Below are positions 31,666 to 32,770 of a stretch of DNA of 32,770 nt, in pieces. The notes beneath the pieces are model-generated. The model was not told the origin of the DNA and did not search any database. It saw nothing but the letters and a program-made list of their open reading frames with translations. Each line of letters starts with the position of its first letter. The stretch's first letter is position 1. Both the position numbers and the translations under genes were made by a program. This DNA comes from an uncultured Eubacteriales bacterium (GTDB taxonomy: Bacteria > Bacillota > Clostridia > Oscillospirales > Acutalibacteraceae): the NCBI GenBank assembly GCA_934489895.1, contig CAKSST010000022.1, positions 1 to 32,770 of the forward strand. Reading direction: 5' to 3'.

Positions 31666-32372
31666 GATTCTCCCTCCAGTTCAAGGAATACTTCCTCTAA
31701 AGAGTCGTCGCCCTTGACCTCCTCCATAGTACCCGAGCGGACGAGCCTTCCGCCCTTGATAATAGCAACCTTGTCGCAGAGCTTTTCGGCAACCTCAAGC
31801 ACATGGGTAGAGAAGAAGATAGCCCCGCCTTCGTCGCAGACCTCCCGCATCATACCTTTAAGAAGATGTGAGGCTTTGGGATCAAGCCCCACAAAGGGTT
31901 CGTCCATAATAATAAGCTTCGGGCTGTGAAGCCATGCCGCAATGATAGCCAATTTCTGCTTCATGCCGTGGGAATAGGCGGCGATTGGCTGTGCCAAATC
32001 GGCTGTCAGCTCGAAAAGCTCGGAATATTTGCGGATACGCTCCTTGCGGTCTGCGGCGCTCACGCCGAAAATATCAGCGATGAAATTAAGATATTTTATA
32101 CCGCTCATATAGTCGTACAAATCGGGGTTGTCGGGGATATAGGCAATGTCCCGTTTGCAGTCAAGCGGAGCGGTACGGACGGATTTCCCGTTAATCAAAA
32201 TCTCTCCATCGTCAAACTGCAAAATCCCCACCACGGATTTAAGGGTTGTGGTTTTGCCTGCGCCGTTGTGACCGATAAAGCCGTATATTTCACCGGGAGC
32301 AATATGTAAGGTAAGATCGTCCACGGCTTTTTTCTCGCCGTAGGTTTTTGTAAGATGTTCGATTTTAAGCAT
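31659..32372 (-). CDS. ABC transporter ATP-binding protein
   Basis: 237 residues, one nucleotide-binding domain. Walker A GHNGAGKTT (34-42), Q-loop region YIPDNPDLYDYMSG (78-91), signature YSHGMKQK (133-140; SHGMK in place of SGGQ, common in ABC-2 exporter ATPases), Walker B LIIMDEP (153-159) and H-loop FFSTHVLE. ATG follows TCGGAGGAAAACAAA. First gene of the exporter operon; overlap with the permease by 7 bases. Confidence 0.93.
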   Translation of the reverse strand: MLKIEHLTKTYGEKKAVDDLTLHIAPGEIYGFIGHNGAGKTTTLKSVVGILQFDDGEILINGKSVRTAPLDCKRDIAYIPDNPDLYDYMSGIKYLNFIADIFGVSAADRKERIRKYSELFELTADLAQPIAAYSHGMKQKLAIIAAWLHSPKLIIMDEPFVGLDPKASHLLKGMMREVCDEGGAIFFSTHVLEVAEKLCDKVAIIKGGRLVRSGTMEEVKGDDSLEEVFLELEGESC

Positions 32373-32419
32373 TTTGTTTTCCTCCGATTTTAATTTATTT
32401 CACTCTCTAAACAAAGTAT

Positions 32420-32503
32420 TTAATGTATATCCTTCTTGATATATTTAAGATAAGAGGTAATTATTCCGCCTATTCCCAAAACTATACCGATAGCAACTAA
32501 CAT
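32420..32503 (-). CDS. Tiny hydrophobic ORF
   Basis: 27 residues (MLVAIGIVLGIGGIITSYLK then a basic tail), one possible membrane helix. It begins 4 bases after the stop of the MFS remnant. No ribosome site is convincing. It could be a small membrane peptide or part of a broken gene. Confidence 0.25.
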   Translation of the reverse strand: MLVAIGIVLGIGGIITSYLKYIKKDIH

Positions 32504-32507
32504 AGAG

Positions 32508-32666
32508 TTAGTTTTCTCTTTCAAGTGCTCTGACATTTTTAAAGAAATATAACAAAACCGCCGCCAGCGTTAATAAAGCCCCTGACAACATTATAACCGC
32601 CGCACTACCCCGTCCGACGCGTATCCCATACACTTTGGCAATGTTATCTGCAAAAATTCCGGATAT
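32508..32666 (-). pseudogene. C-terminal remnant of an MFS transporter
   Basis: Minus strand reads ISGIFADNIAKVYGIRVGRG, then a hydrophobic helix (AAVIMLSGALLTLAAVLLYFF) and KNVRALEREN before TAA at 32508-32510. This matches the last two helices of MFS drug/macrolide-type exporters. About 50 residues remain of the expected ~400. Upstream (towards 32770) the sequence changes abruptly into an IS3-family transposase at GGATAT (about 32661-32668). Confidence 0.6.
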
Positions 32667-32770
32667 CCATATCTGCCTTTGTTGGTGTTGAAAATATTTT
32701 GTATTTCTTGCTTTTCACACTCGTATTTATATGCATTCAAATGCTTTAAGTAATAATAAAATGTACTTCG
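32667..32770 (-). mobile_element. IS3-family transposase (OrfB) N-terminal fragment
   Basis: From 32770 the minus strand is open and reads STFYYYLKHLN, then EIQNIFNTNKGRYGY, the conserved HTH_21/start-of-integrase region of IS3-family OrfB (usual form NKGRYGYRRI). It is cut after RYGY by the MFS remnant. Same family as the fragment at 3-77 but in opposite orientation and from a different part of the protein. Confidence 0.75.

Overview
The window looks like a fragment of a spore-forming Clostridia chromosome, most likely from the Oscillospiraceae/Ruminococcaceae side. Evidence: sporulation and germination genes (gpr, spoIIP), a Firmicutes-style TPP riboswitch plus ThiT, a PASTA-domain kinase relative, Gram-positive envelope polymer genes, AGGAGG-type ribosome binding sites, and many near-consensus sigma-A promoters with exact 17-base spacers. 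Base composition is moderately AT-rich in the core and visibly more GC-rich in parts of the right-hand accessory region. The taxonomic call is an inference.

Layout. 1-470: a DegT-type aminotransferase cut off at the window edge and joined to IS3-family transposase sequence. 655-1440: thiamine uptake gene thiT under a TPP riboswitch/terminator. 1447-5333: two coupled membrane proteins (a GT-C-like glycosyltransferase and a YfhO-family protein), divergent from 5430-7756, which holds yfbR (5'-deoxynucleotidase) and a zinc-ribbon PASTA pseudokinase. 7802-9919: a foreign scar with a plasmid/ICE-type ParA, a long leader and phased direct repeats. 9920-14308: an LTA-synthase-like sulfatase, then the sporulation set gpr - spoIIP - small membrane protein. 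14440-14700: rpsT. 14821-15297: three tandem 159-bp units packed with hairpins. 15303-18907: glycolytic operon pgk-tpiA-gpmI. 18984-20270: trmL and an unknown membrane protein, divergent. 20418-23784: a methionine operon (DUF896 gene, 2-hydroxyacid dehydrogenase, metY, metA). 23925-25857: lemA, a TPM-domain gene and greA. 26149-26975: an unknown membrane protein and tRNA-Arg(CCG). 26976-32770: an accessory region beginning with recombination debris at the tRNA, then small cargo genes (hydrolase, GNAT, small membrane proteins, one probable frameshift, one clear pseudogene) and an ABC exporter, ending in an MFS remnant joined to another IS3-family transposase fragment.

How the genes work together. 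pgk, tpiA and gpmI form one glycolytic transcription unit. metA and metY form an acetyl-homoserine direct sulfhydrylation route; Glu111 of MetA predicts acetyl-CoA use. gpr and spoIIP serve germination and engulfment. The core is conserved housekeeping DNA interrupted by two decayed mobile segments. Points most worth a second look: the tandem double-cloverleaf repeats, the catalytically dead PASTA kinase relative, the helically phased repeats at the edge of the ParA scar, the twin palindromes between pgk and tpiA, and the IS3-family fragments at both window ends.
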